A stretch of 64,000 nt of DNA from Tubiluchus corallicola (Eukaryota; Priapulida; Priapulimorpha; Priapulimorphida; Tubiluchidae), in the NCBI GenBank assembly GCA_030141605.1, contig JAQGDQ010000918.1, positions 1-64,000 on the forward strand, given 5' to 3'. Each line of letters begins with the position of its first letter. The first letter of the stretch is position 1. Positions 23,202 to 34,800 of the stretch are shown one piece after another. The position numbers and the translations under genes were made by a program. The notes below the pieces were generated by a model. The model was not told the origin of the DNA and searched no databases. It saw only the letters and a list, made by a program, of their open reading frames with translations.

Positions 23202-26200
23202 ATGTGTGCGCGTGTGCGTGTGTGTGCGTGTGTGCGTATGTGTCATGAAACACTAAAATTAAAATGTCCACAATTAGTAAACAATTATGCATCCTGATAA
23301 TTGATGTAATGTGAAGCCCTGGCATAGAATCAACTGAGTTTAATAAGCTGTAGTCGAGAGCCGATCCCTGTGTTATTTTGACCTTTAAACAACTGTTTCT
23401 TGAAACATCAAAATTGAAACAAATCCACAATTAGTAGACAAATACGCCTACCTGATAATTGATGTAGTGTGAAGTGCCTGGTTCACCATCAGCTGTATTC
23501 AACAAGCAATAATCGAAAGCTGTACTTGTTTGACAGTAATCTTGCTGTTCAGTAGTCCATACATTGATGCTGTTACATTGAGGATCAACTTGTCTAGTAC
23601 AATTCATGGCACACTCTATCCTATGGACAATCGTGGAATGAAATTTTAGTGTACATGTTTCTGTATGTGCGTGGTGTTGGCACAACCAGCAGAGACCGTG
23701 ATAATGGCAATGGTACAACAAAAACGATGAGCAATTGCAAGAAAACAACAGCAACAGCAACAATAATTACAAAAACAACACCAACAGCAACAGCGAGTGC
23801 AACCGGAACCGCAACTGCAGCTAACAGCAACAGTAACGGCGGCAGCCATAGCCACGACCACGACCACAGCAACAGCAGCAGCAGCACTACAAGCAGAAGC
23901 CGAAACATCAGTTGCAGCTATGCCAACACTAGCACCAACAACAAGAACTAGTATCATTAATCTCATCTGTCATATCCCATATCGCCTGCCCTCAACTAAT
24001 TTTCGCCATTTTTTTCTTGCAAGTTTTACTTCCTGTTTCACCACCCATATATAAAGTTATATCGTATTTCTTAATGATTTTTAATACTGTGACTGTCTTC
24101 ACGTGAGAGGCTTTTATTTAGGTATTATAGACCTGTTAGCCAGTCACCTAGTAACGTTATAAAGCTTTCAGCTGGTCACATTGTTTAAATTTTCTGTGTT
24201 TCAATGTGTGGCTATAATTCTCTTAACCATACGTTTGTGAATTACGCTATAGCCGTACGTTTGTGAATTACGTTATAGCCATACGTTTGTGAATTATGTT
24301 ATAGCCATACGTTTGTGAATTATGTTATAGCCATACGTTTATGAATTATGTTATAGCCATACGTTTGTGAATTATGTTATAGCCATACGTTTGTGAATTA
24401 TGTTATAGCCATACGTTTATGAATTATGTTATAGCCGTACGTTTGTGAATTACGTTATAGCCATACGTTTGTGAATTATGTTATAGCCATACGTTTGTGA
24501 ATTATGTTATAGCTATACGTTTGTGAATTATGTTATAGCCATACGTTTATGAATTATGTTATAGCCATACGTTTTGTGAATTATGTTACAGCCATACATT
24601 TGTGAATTATGTTAATTATTATTACAATCCACATCATCATTCCCATCGTAATTACTCCTCTATCTCCCACCTGGCATCTTCTTCTTCTTCTTCGACTTTT
24701 CCTTTGATACCTAGTCATTTGTTTATTATTTCCTTTATTTGTGCTCATATTTTGTTGCCTATTATTTTGGTGTTCCCTGTTATTTTTGCTGGTATTGATG
24801 TCATTTTTCTGTACAATATGCCTTATGCTGCTTATGACTGTTTCTGCTGTGAAAAATTGTAAGAGGAACTTGCTGATAGACAGATTTTCAAAAACGTGGG
24901 ACACCACCTTGGATAATCTGAACAAAAGTCACAATACCGTTCTTTCAGAAAGTTTGTGCCATGGCGCCACCTATCGCAGACGCGAGCATTTAATTTACAG
25001 TTTATTATTAATTTTAATTTGTAGTTTCAAATTTTGATTTTTCATTACCACTAAGTCAGTGGTGACATCTGTTAGTTTCAAATTTTGATTTTTCATTACC
25101 ACTAAGTCAATGGTGACATCTGTTAGCACACTTTGAAGTTTTCAGTATATCTATTTTATTAAGTACTTGCTACTGTAATATGTTTGTATGTAACTGGGTT
25201 ACTTGGCTTCTCTGTGAGTAATTGTTTACACTTTGGTTGTAAGATTAGAAGGCAAGCAATGGGCTTAAACACTTGTGTGGTCAAAACAACATTCAGACTC
25301 AGATGCCAGGATATTTTGGCTGGTGTATTTACTTGAACTTTTCTTTACTACTGTTGATTATTTTGATTTCATCTGTTTAACATGAACATCGCAACTTCAA
25401 AAACAGTCTTATATGCCAATGTCGGTTGTTATCTCTCTCCAAAACACCCCAGCGACAACTTTAGCGTCACGACACCACCACCTGTGCAGTGTACAACCCT
25501 CTATACCAGCGCCACTCACCTGCTTTGCACGGCAAAACTCGGTGTGAATCCTGCTTTGATCTTGACGTCGTTGCCGTACTTGATGAACGTAGATGCAAAA
25601 TTTGCTTCCAACGAAACAAAGGGAAGAAGTGCAAACGCTGCAAAGCATTTGGCTGTACAGATTACACGCATTCTCGTCTGCAAATATTGAGTTCTATAGT
25701 TAAAATGTATCTAATCATGATTGTTTTATAAGAGTAAAGGAAAGCTGTGTTAAATAATGATTTTGATTAAATTGGTAATTAAATTATTAGATGCTTGACG
25801 ATGCAAGATTAAACTATCGTCTTGGCTAGAAGCCTAGTTAGGTGTGGCATCACGTGACCAGCCGATCTTCAACCGGCTGACTCAGAAGTAGAGATTGATG
25901 ATGTAATCTTTATGCGCAGAAGCTCACGGCGCATTAGTTAGTTAGACAAAAGTGTTTTGTGGCCCGCACGTCGGGGAGATGAGTAACTTACTTGAAGACG
26001 GAGGGCTGGCATTACTATCCTCTAATATTTACCGTGTGTGGTTGTTGTTTAATAAATATGTAGTTTATTAAATAAAGTCTTGATAGTTTGCCGTGCCCAT
26101 CGTGGCTATCTCACACGCCACACAATGAACTGTAATCAGCAAGCAGCTTTAACCACAAGAATAAATAAATATTAACCAAATTATTTTACTATAAGCTCTT

Positions 26201-29200
26201 ATTCTGACTTCAGTCAATATAAATAATTATAATAATATTTACTTCTTTTTTGTTTTAAAATATGAAGTTTTTACATCTGAAGTATCTATATGTTCTATAT
26301 GTGTACATGCATTAAAAATTTTGTGTGTTCCAAAGTTTTCGCAAATTGTGAAATTGTTGATGAAGATCACGAATACCTGGCGTCATATTTGGGCAGGTTT
26401 GGTGCATGGTCAGGCAGGTTTACGACAGTTTGGAGAGATATTGGCGAGCTTTGCAATTCTCGCGACTACCTCTTTTCTTTTGTCCTTTAACCCTTTTAGT
26501 CCCAAATTATTTTTTTAATGAGAAAATTTTTTTGGCTTGGTACTTTTCTTCAGTATGTCCATCTTGTTTACACATAATAATTATTTTTTTCTACCTGTGC
26601 CCGCGTGCTAAATATAGCCTGTATCCCACGGGATACATTGGGATTCAATGCTTGCTAAACATGATAAAAAGCAAATGCTGATAAGTTTTTAAAGTATTTA
26701 AGACATTTAGTATGTGTGCTATGCTGATCAGTACAAAGTCGTCTCTAAAGTACTGTACCTTACACAGATGTAAGGTTTTTTAGTTTGCCATTCTATCACT
26801 ATTTTTAGTCTATTGTTATTGGCTTAAATCAAAATAACTATTAGCAGATCAAATAACTCTCAGTTTTAAAATTTTATTAATTTTAAAGGCAGAGAAAATT
26901 CTCGTATCCCATGGGATACAACGGGTATGAAAGGGTTAAAGGGAATTCCAGATACCGAAATCTAGAGGATTAAGTCTCTTTTTTTCGCAACAAGTCTTTG
27001 CCAATGCTTTATGTTCTGTGGTGAAGAACATGGCGTAAACTGTTTGATGTCTTTATCGTTTTGCTGTATTGAGTGCTTTATACATGAAGGTGGCGCTTTT
27101 TTCAGTTGATCATCATAGTTGACATTGTTCCACCATTTAATGTTTTCATACGTAAAAGTTTTCTAGTCATAATTTAACCCTTAGCTGCCCAGTTTATTTA
27201 GACTATTAGAGATTGTCAATTATTGTTTTTTCTAAATATTACATCACAACAGTGACGACGCTTAACGTTAGGAAAATAATACAGAACCCATAACACGTGC
27301 TTTAGGAAGGACAGTCACAAAATGGTGTCAGAAGTGGGATTAAAATTGGGGTTAAAATTACCCCAGCTATGTTTGCTCAGGTTTTTTATTTTGGTTCACA
27401 CAACCAAAACTTTTCAAACTAGTAATGATCAAATGTTCTTTAATTTCTTATGCAGCCATACTTTGGTTTTGTTGAAAGCTGTTATTCATGCTTTTTTACA
27501 CAGCACGAGTGTCAGATACTACCTGATGTGGGGTAACTTATTACCCCCCTTGGTCTTTTATGTAGGAAAATTTTTTAGAATTTACGTTGCAGTATTTTTC
27601 TTTCTGGCTTCACCACGTGTGTTTACTTTTACTGAGAAATGCTGCAAACTTCCAATTCTGCCTACAGTTCTGCAAAGAGATTTTTCTACCAATCAGTTGA
27701 GGAAATTTCATACTAAAGTTTGTAGACATTCTTCATTTAGTAATATGGCGGAAACTTTAGCTGTACGAGTGACTAAGCTTGAAGCTGATGAAGATGAAAT
27801 TTGAGAAGATCAGCAAGTGAAAACGAAGTGGATGTCTTAGAACTAAATAGTGAATATCGTTAGGCTATTATAAAAAATGCACAACACTTGAAAAACCAAG
27901 CATAAACAATATAGCTAAACAATATAGTGCGAAGGTGGAAAGCCACTTTTTATCCTTGGTGCCCTCATATATCTATGCCACTTGCCACAGAATTTGGTTT
28001 TGTACAAATAGGAGCACATTTTATACCATTTGGTCTTTCTGTCCAGTTAGTAACACATATTAAGCGAAACTTTCATGCGGTATTTTTTAACGTGCTTGAT
28101 CTTCATTGTAATATAAAAATTCCTTGGTCGGCTAAGGGTTAAAAGCCACTTTCACAGCCAAAAGTTAATGTACTGTAATTTTGTTCTTTGAAATTTCAAT
28201 ATTCTAGGGCAATTGATTCTAATACTATTGTGGTCTAAACCATGGCACCTTTTTTCTGCGCCATCCGGTACATTTGGCGCCTGCATTGACAATTTTGCAC
28301 ATCGATATTGTTAGCCTATTATCAACAGAATAAAGATTTTACATTGAATAGGTGAAATTGGTCATTTTGCCTAGAATAGGAACGATTAACAAAAGCTCTA
28401 CAAAACTCCACTAGACGGTTTAGTCTAGCGGCAAAGCGTGCACTTTCCGTCTGGGAGGTCGTGAGTTCGAAACAGCTGCCTGGTAATACCAACGACTTTA
28501 AAAACAGTACCTGTTGTTGCCCTGTCCGGGGATGGTTTTAGGGTAAAAGTGGGGTAATAATAGTGTCTGCTGTGTAATTGTAGAATTGTTATTAACGGTT
28601 GGCTATAATAACTCTTTGAGCTTACGTTAATTGTTCATCGAAATGCCGACTTTAAACAAAGATTATTATTATTATTATTACAATGAAATAATGAAAATAT
28701 TTAAAGTCTCAATCGATTTCTGCATGTGAACCATCCTATGAGGTGAAAGGAAACAGTCTGCATACTGCAAGAAAATTCCTATTATTTGGACTTCATAACA
28801 TTCACACGGGAAACACAAGAAAGAAACAGGTTTCTGAAAATACTACAAAAGCACAGCAATTAGTACTAAACAGCAAACGTGGTCGTCTCTTTTCATTTCT
28901 TCATTGTGTGGATTTTTTATTAAACTTTTCAAGACAATTTTCACAATTACAATAATATAAAAATTCACACTTGAACACACCGTAAGACATCTTACCTATC
29001 TGAGTCTCAAAACTGATGCTTTTGGTAACTCTATACACACAAAAACAATTCGTGTTGCGATTGAGTTAGACTATGATCTGGATATAGACGTTATTTAATT
29101 AATAAATTGAGCGTAATTATTGCCCATAGTGTTGTTTCCGTTAATCCACGTTAGGGGGTATTGTTCTGTCCAAATTCACCATGACGCTGTCTATTTCTGA

Positions 29201-29411
29201 ATATGAGAAAATGGAACTTTATTGCATAAGTATAAATCACTACTAAATCAACAAGTTTCCACGTCAGTTAAAAGGACAGCCTACGATTGTGATAGAGTAG
29301 AGACAATAAATATATTATTAGTCCCGAAGGTATCGTAAGTAGTCATAAAAGTTTGCCTTTCTTCTGTAATAGTATAATGGAGCCAATGCATAGTAACGCT
29401 ACTGTTTTCAT
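20862..29411 (-). CDS. PAN/Apple-pentraxin protein, copy B (possibly defective 5' end)
   Basis: Tandem paralogue of the gene at 5113-13114. Exons 28996-29030, 23452-23615, 22927-22969, 21665-21902 and 20862-21294 match copy A in length and phase and are open (304 codons including stop). They encode the PAN-like module, the linker RILDLNKENSDHAE, and the pentraxin domain with HQICITWSS and FTVCMW. The terminal exon differs from copy A by only about six residues. A signal-peptide-like start (MKTVALLCIGSIILL, ATG at 29411) is present, but the place matching copy A's GTAAGT donor (about 29351) reads cttttatg and the frame meets TGA. Either another 5' exon is used or copy B is a young pseudogene. 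Long GT arrays flank the 43-bp exon. Confidence 0.7.
22015..22320. repeat. Unclassified dispersed repeat family, copy 3
   Basis: Contains gacttgcgctagcagtaacg, gtataaaactttg and the terminal tttgcttttctccccc shared with the copies at 2090, 52900 and 60700. Confidence 0.45.
22584..22775. repeat. (GT)n / (GTGC)n microsatellite
   Basis: About 190 bp of GT passing into GTGC/GTGTGC, in the intron downstream of the 43-bp exon of gene B. Cys-Val or Thr-His open frames here are artefacts. Confidence 0.97.
23085..23243. repeat. (GT)n / (CATGTG)n microsatellite
   Basis: About 160 bp, in the intron upstream of the 43-bp exon of gene B. Absent at the matching place in copy A. Confidence 0.97.
23285..23370 (-). 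pseudogene. Truncated extra copy of the PAN exon
   Basis: The reverse strand reads ALDYSLLNSVDSMPG, similar to AFDYCLLNTADGEPG at the end of the real PAN exon (23452-23615). The conserved cysteine is Ser, and the donor GT is replaced (CAGGATGC), so it cannot splice as an exon. Confidence 0.7.
23690..23940. repeat. Imperfect CAA/CAG-type trinucleotide tract
   Basis: About 250 bp of aacagcaac-like triplets. A shorter counterpart sits at 10300-10400 in copy A. It yields low-complexity frames on both strands (poly Thr/Asn/Ser, Val/Ala/Leu) with no gene support. Confidence 0.85.
24226..24616. repeat. Minisatellite, 26-bp unit, ~15 copies
   Basis: Unit ttatagccatacgtttgtg plus aattatg, with g/a and c/t variants between copies. 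Confidence 0.95.
25025..25130. repeat. 51-bp direct duplication
   Basis: Two adjacent copies of the segment beginning agtttcaaattttgattttt, differing at about one base. Confidence 0.85.
25480..25731 (+). pseudogene. Cysteine-rich zinc-ribbon-like fragment (possible piggyBac C-terminus)
   Basis: One frame reads a Cys-rich peptide with CESC, RRCKICFQRNKGKKC, KRCK and FGC, then TDYTH. The Cx2C...Cx2C spacing with basic residues recalls the C-terminal cysteine-rich domain of piggyBac-type transposases (family knowledge; the assignment is an inference). No DDE domain precedes it. A decayed copy at 10880-11150 lies at the same place in the other duplicated block, so the fragment predates the duplication. 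Confidence 0.35.
25843..26122 (+). mobile_element. Probable solo LTR
   Basis: Begins TGTGGCATCACG and ends CACACGCCACA (TG...CA, with 6-bp inverted TGTGGC/GCCACA). It contains aataaatatg and aataaagtc near the end, as in U3-R-U5 LTRs. Its 3' half resembles the reverse complement of 43225-43540. No TSD is visible. Confidence 0.5.
26491..26935. mobile_element. piggyBac-like TTAA element, 445 bp
   Basis: Flanked by TTAA on both sides (26487-26490, 26936-26939), with ends CCCTTTTAGTCCC and GGGTATGAAAGGG (inverted CCCTTT/AAAGGG). Two internal palindromes, gtatcccacgggatac and gtatcccatgggatac, lie in the left and right halves. There is no transposase. Confidence 0.7.
27178..28138. mobile_element. 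piggyBac-like TTAA element, 961 bp
   Basis: TTAA target on both sides (27174-27177, 28139-28142). Terminal inverted repeats are CCCTTAGCTGCCC and ggtcggctaaggg. A 160-codon frame (27322-27804) and a 71-codon frame (27927-28142) lie inside. Neither resembles a transposase core; the first contains a short acidic segment, KLEADEDEI, that could be a remnant transposase N-terminus. Probably non-autonomous. Confidence 0.65.
28409..28685 (+). mobile_element. tRNA-derived SINE
   Basis: The 5' part looks like a tRNA promoter: box A tagtctagcgg and box B gagttcgaaac about 35 bp apart. A non-tRNA body (tgttgccctgtccgggga) follows, then a 3' (ATT)n tail at 28660-28682. It is not a functional tRNA because the cloverleaf is not maintained. 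Confidence 0.75.
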
Positions 29412-29439
29412 GAATTATTGCCAACGGGTAACAAAGTGT

Positions 29440-30240
29440 ATAGAAGACTGGAGATATAATAAGAGTTATTATCAGACGAGCCTATAATTATTAGTCTGCC
29501 AGGCATAAGTTGAAAAATGCCAAATTTTGTATAGCCATTTTTTCAGTTGCACAAATTTGGCGTTCTTCATCTTTAGAAATACAGCAGATAGAAGCCTCAT
29601 GACTATCTAGATGCCTTATTGGAAACGTGTCATATGCAGTACTAACATGTAAATGAAAGTTGAGAGTTAAGACAATTCTCTCTGCGTAAATCTACACATT
29701 TGTATGTACATTGCTTAGCGTATCAACATTATATGTATTTATTATGTCTTTATGTCCTTCATATGTATGTTCAAATTTAAACCTAAATATCAATAGTTCT
29801 ATCTTAGTACACTCACCATTCCTTTACTTACTTAAGCAACTTGGTTATGCTCCATATGTAAACGTTATGCTCCATTTATCACGCCTTATTCTGAAATCTT
29901 CCTCAAGATAATTGCGCATATTACTAATAGCAACATTATTTACAGGGTGGTTGACTTTGTTAACTTTTAGTTTTTCGCCACCCTTTCACCAATCACTTGA
30001 ATATCATTAACTCAGATAATTTATTCATTTAATAATTTTGTCACTTTGTATCATATTATCGTTTTATGCTCTGATGCTCTGTGTTTTTCTTGTAAAAAAT
30101 GTGATTAAAATAAAGATACTTGAAGAATAACAGACTAATAAGTAATTGGCCTACTATGAAAGAATCGGTCTTCATAAACGTGATGTTGGTTGTTAAGCCT
30201 ATGGCAATACATAGAAATATATAGAAATTATAATAATGTT
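29440..30240. other. Intergenic, no gene seen
   Basis: AT-rich, past the end of the duplicated block. Only short random frames. Confidence 0.4.
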
Positions 30241-30245
30241 ACCGC

Positions 30246-30830
30246 AAATACGTCAACGATATTAACACGCCCTTCATCAAAAATGAGCTTCCACTCCTCT
30301 TAGAGCCAACATTAAATCAAAGAACACACTATATTAAACAAATACGCACTAATAACAAACACGGCAACAATTCTATCATTAAACAAGGAGTTCAACTCTG
30401 GAATACCCTGTCATCAAATTTAAAACAAATCAAGTCTTTCGACGAATTCAAATCAAAATTAAAAATACATACATCAAATCGTTTTGAAAACCCTACATAC
30501 GTAAACGATAACATATATTCATCCGCAAATTTTATTTACTCACATCCATTTTAAATTATATGTATATATAGTATATAGTCTATTATTATTTCCGTGTAAC
30601 ATTATAATGTATATTTTGTTTTAAATTTTTGGCACAGTAGTTTTTAGTTTGCACTGGACGCATTTGCCTTTAACAGTTGTGTGAATTTTATTCTTATGCT
30701 GCGATGTTCTCTTATGCTTTTATAGTTATGAAAATCGATTTTTTATGGCAAATAAAGATTATATATGTATTATCTATATTATCTATATTATCTATCTATC
30801 TATATATATATATATATATATATATGTAAT
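30246..30830 (+). mobile_element. LINE 3' end (reverse transcriptase C-terminus plus tail)
   Basis: 30246-30554 is open to TAA and reads as the end of a LINE ORF2. It has the typical pattern of basic residues, GVQLWNTLSSNLKQIKSF, then FKSKLK. A 3' UTR follows, ending in a (TATC)n/(TA)n tract at 30765-30825, probably the element tail. The endonuclease and RT core are absent (5' truncation). It belongs to the group of non-LTR elements whose ORF2 ends in an LWN...FK motif; the exact clade is not resolved. Confidence 0.7.
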
Positions 30831-31669
30831 GCCCTTTTCGCTCAGTCGTGAATAAATTAATTATCATTATCCCGATGTATTAAATCAACACAAATTTAGC
30901 GGCGTGCATGTAATGTCTATACACGTAGAATATTCTCAAAATGCGTTAACTAAGTCACAACATTGCTGTTTGCCTCAGTTTATTCTTAATTATTGCGGCA
31001 TAGGCAAAGATAAGTTACAATTGTAATGTTGAATAACATGCCTATAGTAGTCTATTGACCCTGCAGCTGCATGTGTAAAAATTTTATTGATTTAAATAAC
31101 TAAGGCAGTTGGATATGCAAATTAATAACTTGAGAAAGCTTTAACTCTTTTTAGCAATATGTACATATGGCGGAAAATATTAGCTACTAATTTTATTAAC
31201 ACAACTTATACGCCGGCTTTGCTCAGTTTGCTGCAAGAAGCTTTAAGTCAAAGGGGTTCGTGTCTTAGCAGCCATTTCGAGTCTTAAGATAACACTATTA
31301 ATGGAGGATCATATTGGCTATTGCTACGAATTTCGATACAATTTTTTTTACTCTACAGTTGCGTTCTTAACAGTATAAAGTATTACGCTACAGTAAAAAG
31401 CTTTGTTTTTTTATTACCATGAATGAAATAATTAATAAGTCTAATAATCTAATTTAATTCTATTCCCAGTTTATTTTTTCTCCATTTCTTCTTTTACAAA
31501 TTAACTATTCGAGTTTCTATTTAATAGAACAATAAATAATACTTTATTTCACACTTTTTTTTACAATAAAGCGTATAATAACTACTTCTTCGTTATGTAT
31601 TAATTCCACCAAATTTTTACGACTAGCTCGCTCGATGGCGCCACAGCGTATGTTTTATGATTAACCTTG

Positions 31670-31677
31670 TGACGTCA
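31670..31677. promoter_or_regulatory. CRE-like site upstream of OTUD5
   Basis: The palindrome TGACGTCA lies 135 bp 5' of the start codon, matching the CREB/ATF consensus, and is followed by ggccatttttt. No TATA box is obvious. A promoter role is inferred from position. Confidence 0.4.
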
Positions 31678-31811
31678 GTGCTGGCGTTACGGCCATTTTT
31701 TGAGGAATTTTAACATAAATTTAAAAATTGGACTTTAAAAGCTATTTTTATGCGTTTTCGTTGTTTTCGCTAAACAACTCTGTGAGTGCGTGTGATAGAA
31801 GAACTTAGGAA

Positions 31812-34800
31812 ATGACTATCTTACCTAAGAAAAAGTCATCAAAAGACAAGAATGACGTCGAAACAGGGAGTGACCATAACAGTAAGTCCAGCTTGGGACA
31901 CACTGTTCATGCTCACACGTCACATTCCCGAGTAGGTCGAGCTAGAAATTCGCCACCCAGGTGGCCTTCTCACGGATACAGGGAAGAGAAACGAACACAA
32001 CATGATCCAGGGCCAAGTTATGAGACGGTTGATGCTCCGTCATGCCAAAAGAGACGCCATCGCACGTCTCCGCACCATCATGTTAGGAAGCAGCGTTCTT
32101 CGGCTGCAGTGACTGTGCCATACGAACAAACGTTAGACACCTTTGACTTTGTTGAACAAAACGAGGAACTTCAAAGAGACAGTGACATAGATGTTTCTGG
32201 TTATAACAGCGGTGATGAATACGTGCCTCCACCTATAAATGCCGAAGAAGAGGAGGAGGTGATGTTTAATTTTGGTAAATTGTGTGTTTGCAAGCCTAAA
32301 CCATCCACAAGTTGGTCAAATGTCATTTTTTGGTTTTTATAAAAACAAACGATAAATATATTGGTCTGTCCTGGCATCAAATTATCAAGAAGATTTTTAA
32401 AACAGCAAAAACCTAATTTTTTAACCCCGTACGCACTTCTCTGGCAAAAAACTAACCAAAACTTCAATTGTATCAAACTTGCATTTGTAAAAGTTGGCAA
32501 TTAACTTTTTCTAGCTATTCACATATCTTGGATCTCCATTTCATGTTGATCATTTTGATACCAAGTTCATTGCTCTACATTATTTCTGAGCTGAGATAAT
32601 CCACGTTGAAATTGAGGTGCAAGCTGCACACAGAAAAACATAATCTTGAGAAAATTGCTGTTAAAGTCAGCCATTGTTTTTTTTCTCGCGTTTCTATAAA
32701 ACACTTAGCAACTGCACAAATGTTGGTTGCTACAGACTTTGCAAGAACACATTGAAGTTATGTTTAAATCCAGTAGATGGCTCTTCCTGATGAAGGTCTG
32801 GGCTTGGCAACAGAAAAAATCCGAAATGAAATGACAGCTTCCAGGAGCTGCTATCGGAGTTTGAAAATAGGAGTTTTTTACAATTGAAGTACTAGTTTCT
32901 AGGCAGAAAAGTGGGTAAGGGTTATAAAATTAAATTTTAGTATTTTCGAACAGTTTTTTGATAATTTGATGCCTGAATATAAAAGTCCAATATATTTAGT
33001 GTTGGTTTTTATGAAATATGATAAATTGACATTTGACCAAATTTTTTGTGCATTCTACTGTGAAGCATCATAACATGGTTTTAACTACACCGACTTGTGG
33101 ACGGTTTTGGTTTGCAAACACACAAATGCTACAGTTCAAAATAAAGGGAAAGGGACACTGATAACATTTCTTGTCCAGGCGCTATTACAGGGAGTGGAGA
33201 CACTCTGTCTACACCTCATATGCAAATTACAGAACCGTGAATATTTTCTGTTTGACGGCACTCCCTGTTGCCTATAACAGAGTTGTGTTCCAATAGTTAA
33301 CTTACCCAGTTTTAATTTTATATTTTTTTGACGCTACATTTCTTACTTCTTATCAGAATTATATACCTGTATAAGGTGTTCCAAAATTAAAATCCATTAA
33401 CTGCCAGAGTTGCAAAGTTCTGTGCAAGTGATGGTGTTCTACCAGTCTAAATTTAGTTCTGAGTGTGTGATGGTATTCTACAGTCTAAGTAAGTTCTGTG
33501 CATGTGATGGTGTTCCACAGTCTAAATAAGTTCTGTTCATGTGATGGTGTTCTACAGTCTAAATAAGTTCTGTGCGTGTGATGGTATTCTACAGTCTAAA
33601 TAAGCTCTGTGGGTGTGATTATATTCTACAGTCTAAATAAATTCTGTGCGTGTGATGGTATTCTACAGTCTAAATAAATTCTGTGCGTGTGATGGTATTC
33701 TACAGTCTAAATAAATTTTGTGCGTGTGAAGGTGTTCTAGAGTCTAAATAAGTTCTGTGCGTGTGATGGTATTCTACAGTCTAAATAAGTTCTGTGCGTG
33801 TGATGGTATTCTACAGTCTAAATAAGTTCTGTGCATGTGATGGTGTTCTAGAGTCTAAATAAGTTCTGTGCGTGTGATGGTATTCTACAGTCTAAATAAG
33901 TTCTGTGCGTGGGATGGTATTCTACAGTCTAAATAAGTTCTGTGCATGTGATGGTGTTCCACAGTCTAAATAAGTTCTGTGCGTGTGATGGTATTCTACA
34001 GTCTAAATAAATTTTGTGCGTGTGATGGTGTTCTAGAGTCTAAATAAGTTCTGTGCGTGTGATGGTGTTCTAGAATCTAAATAAGTTCTGTGCGTGTGAT
34101 GGTGTTTCACTGTCTAAATTAGTTCTGTGCGCGTGATGGTGTTCTAGAGTCTAAATAAGTTCTGTGCGTGTGATGGTATTCTACAGTCTAAATAAGTTCT
34201 GTGCGTGTGATGGTGTTCTAGAATCTAAATAAGTTCTGTGCATGTGATCGTTGTGGTGAGTTCGTTAAGAAAGATTTTCCATTATCGTGTTGATTTTTTC
34301 TCTTGCAGCAAGAAAAGAGGTTTGAAATGGACCTCAAGAATAAGAAGGGATTAATAATCAAAAGAATGGAGGAGGATGGAGCGTGTCTATTCAGAGCCGT
34401 TGGTAAGAGCTTGCCGTCTTTCAACTCTTTTGACGGAATGCACGCTTTTTCACAGTTTCCTCCTTTTTGTTATCAACCTGCATACTGTAAGACATTTAGT
34501 AGACATTTGCCGTTATTGCTCTTGCAGTGTTACTAAGATTATTTCTTAGTTTTAGTTTTTGTAAGTTCACTTGTTTATGCAATTATCAGAACATACATTC
34601 ATGCCATACAAAAGACAGACTATACTATAAGCTATAATTATACAATAATTTAGTAAAGCGGAACAAAAAACTAAAAAAGAAAGCGTGAAAAAATGTACAT
34701 TGAAAAAATTTAAAACATTACTGCTAACCAGTGCAAAATAAACAAACTTTGATTTCAAGTCATTTTAAATAATCCACGTTTCAGCTTTAAGCGCTCACAA

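Noticed and set aside
22506-23297. Several Cys-Val, Thr-His and Arg-Thr frames
   Set aside because: Translations of GT/CA microsatellites, open on both strands and in several phases.
23621-23966. Leu/Val-rich and Thr/Asn-rich frames of about 100 residues
   Set aside because: Products of an imperfect CAA/CAG tract; open in several frames on both strands.
27322-27804. 160-codon open frame as a host gene
   Set aside because: It sits within a TTAA-flanked element. Composition is hydrophobic and AT-driven, with no known domain; treated as part of the mobile element.
28425-28485. Possible tRNA gene
   Set aside because: Box A and B are present, but the arms do not pair as a cloverleaf and the sequence continues into a SINE body with an ATT tail.
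32258-32342. Extension of OTUD5 exon 1 to the stop at 32340
   Set aside because: It runs into the long-TIR transposon. Splicing at GAG|GTGATG joins exon 2 in phase and makes the total coding length divisible by three.
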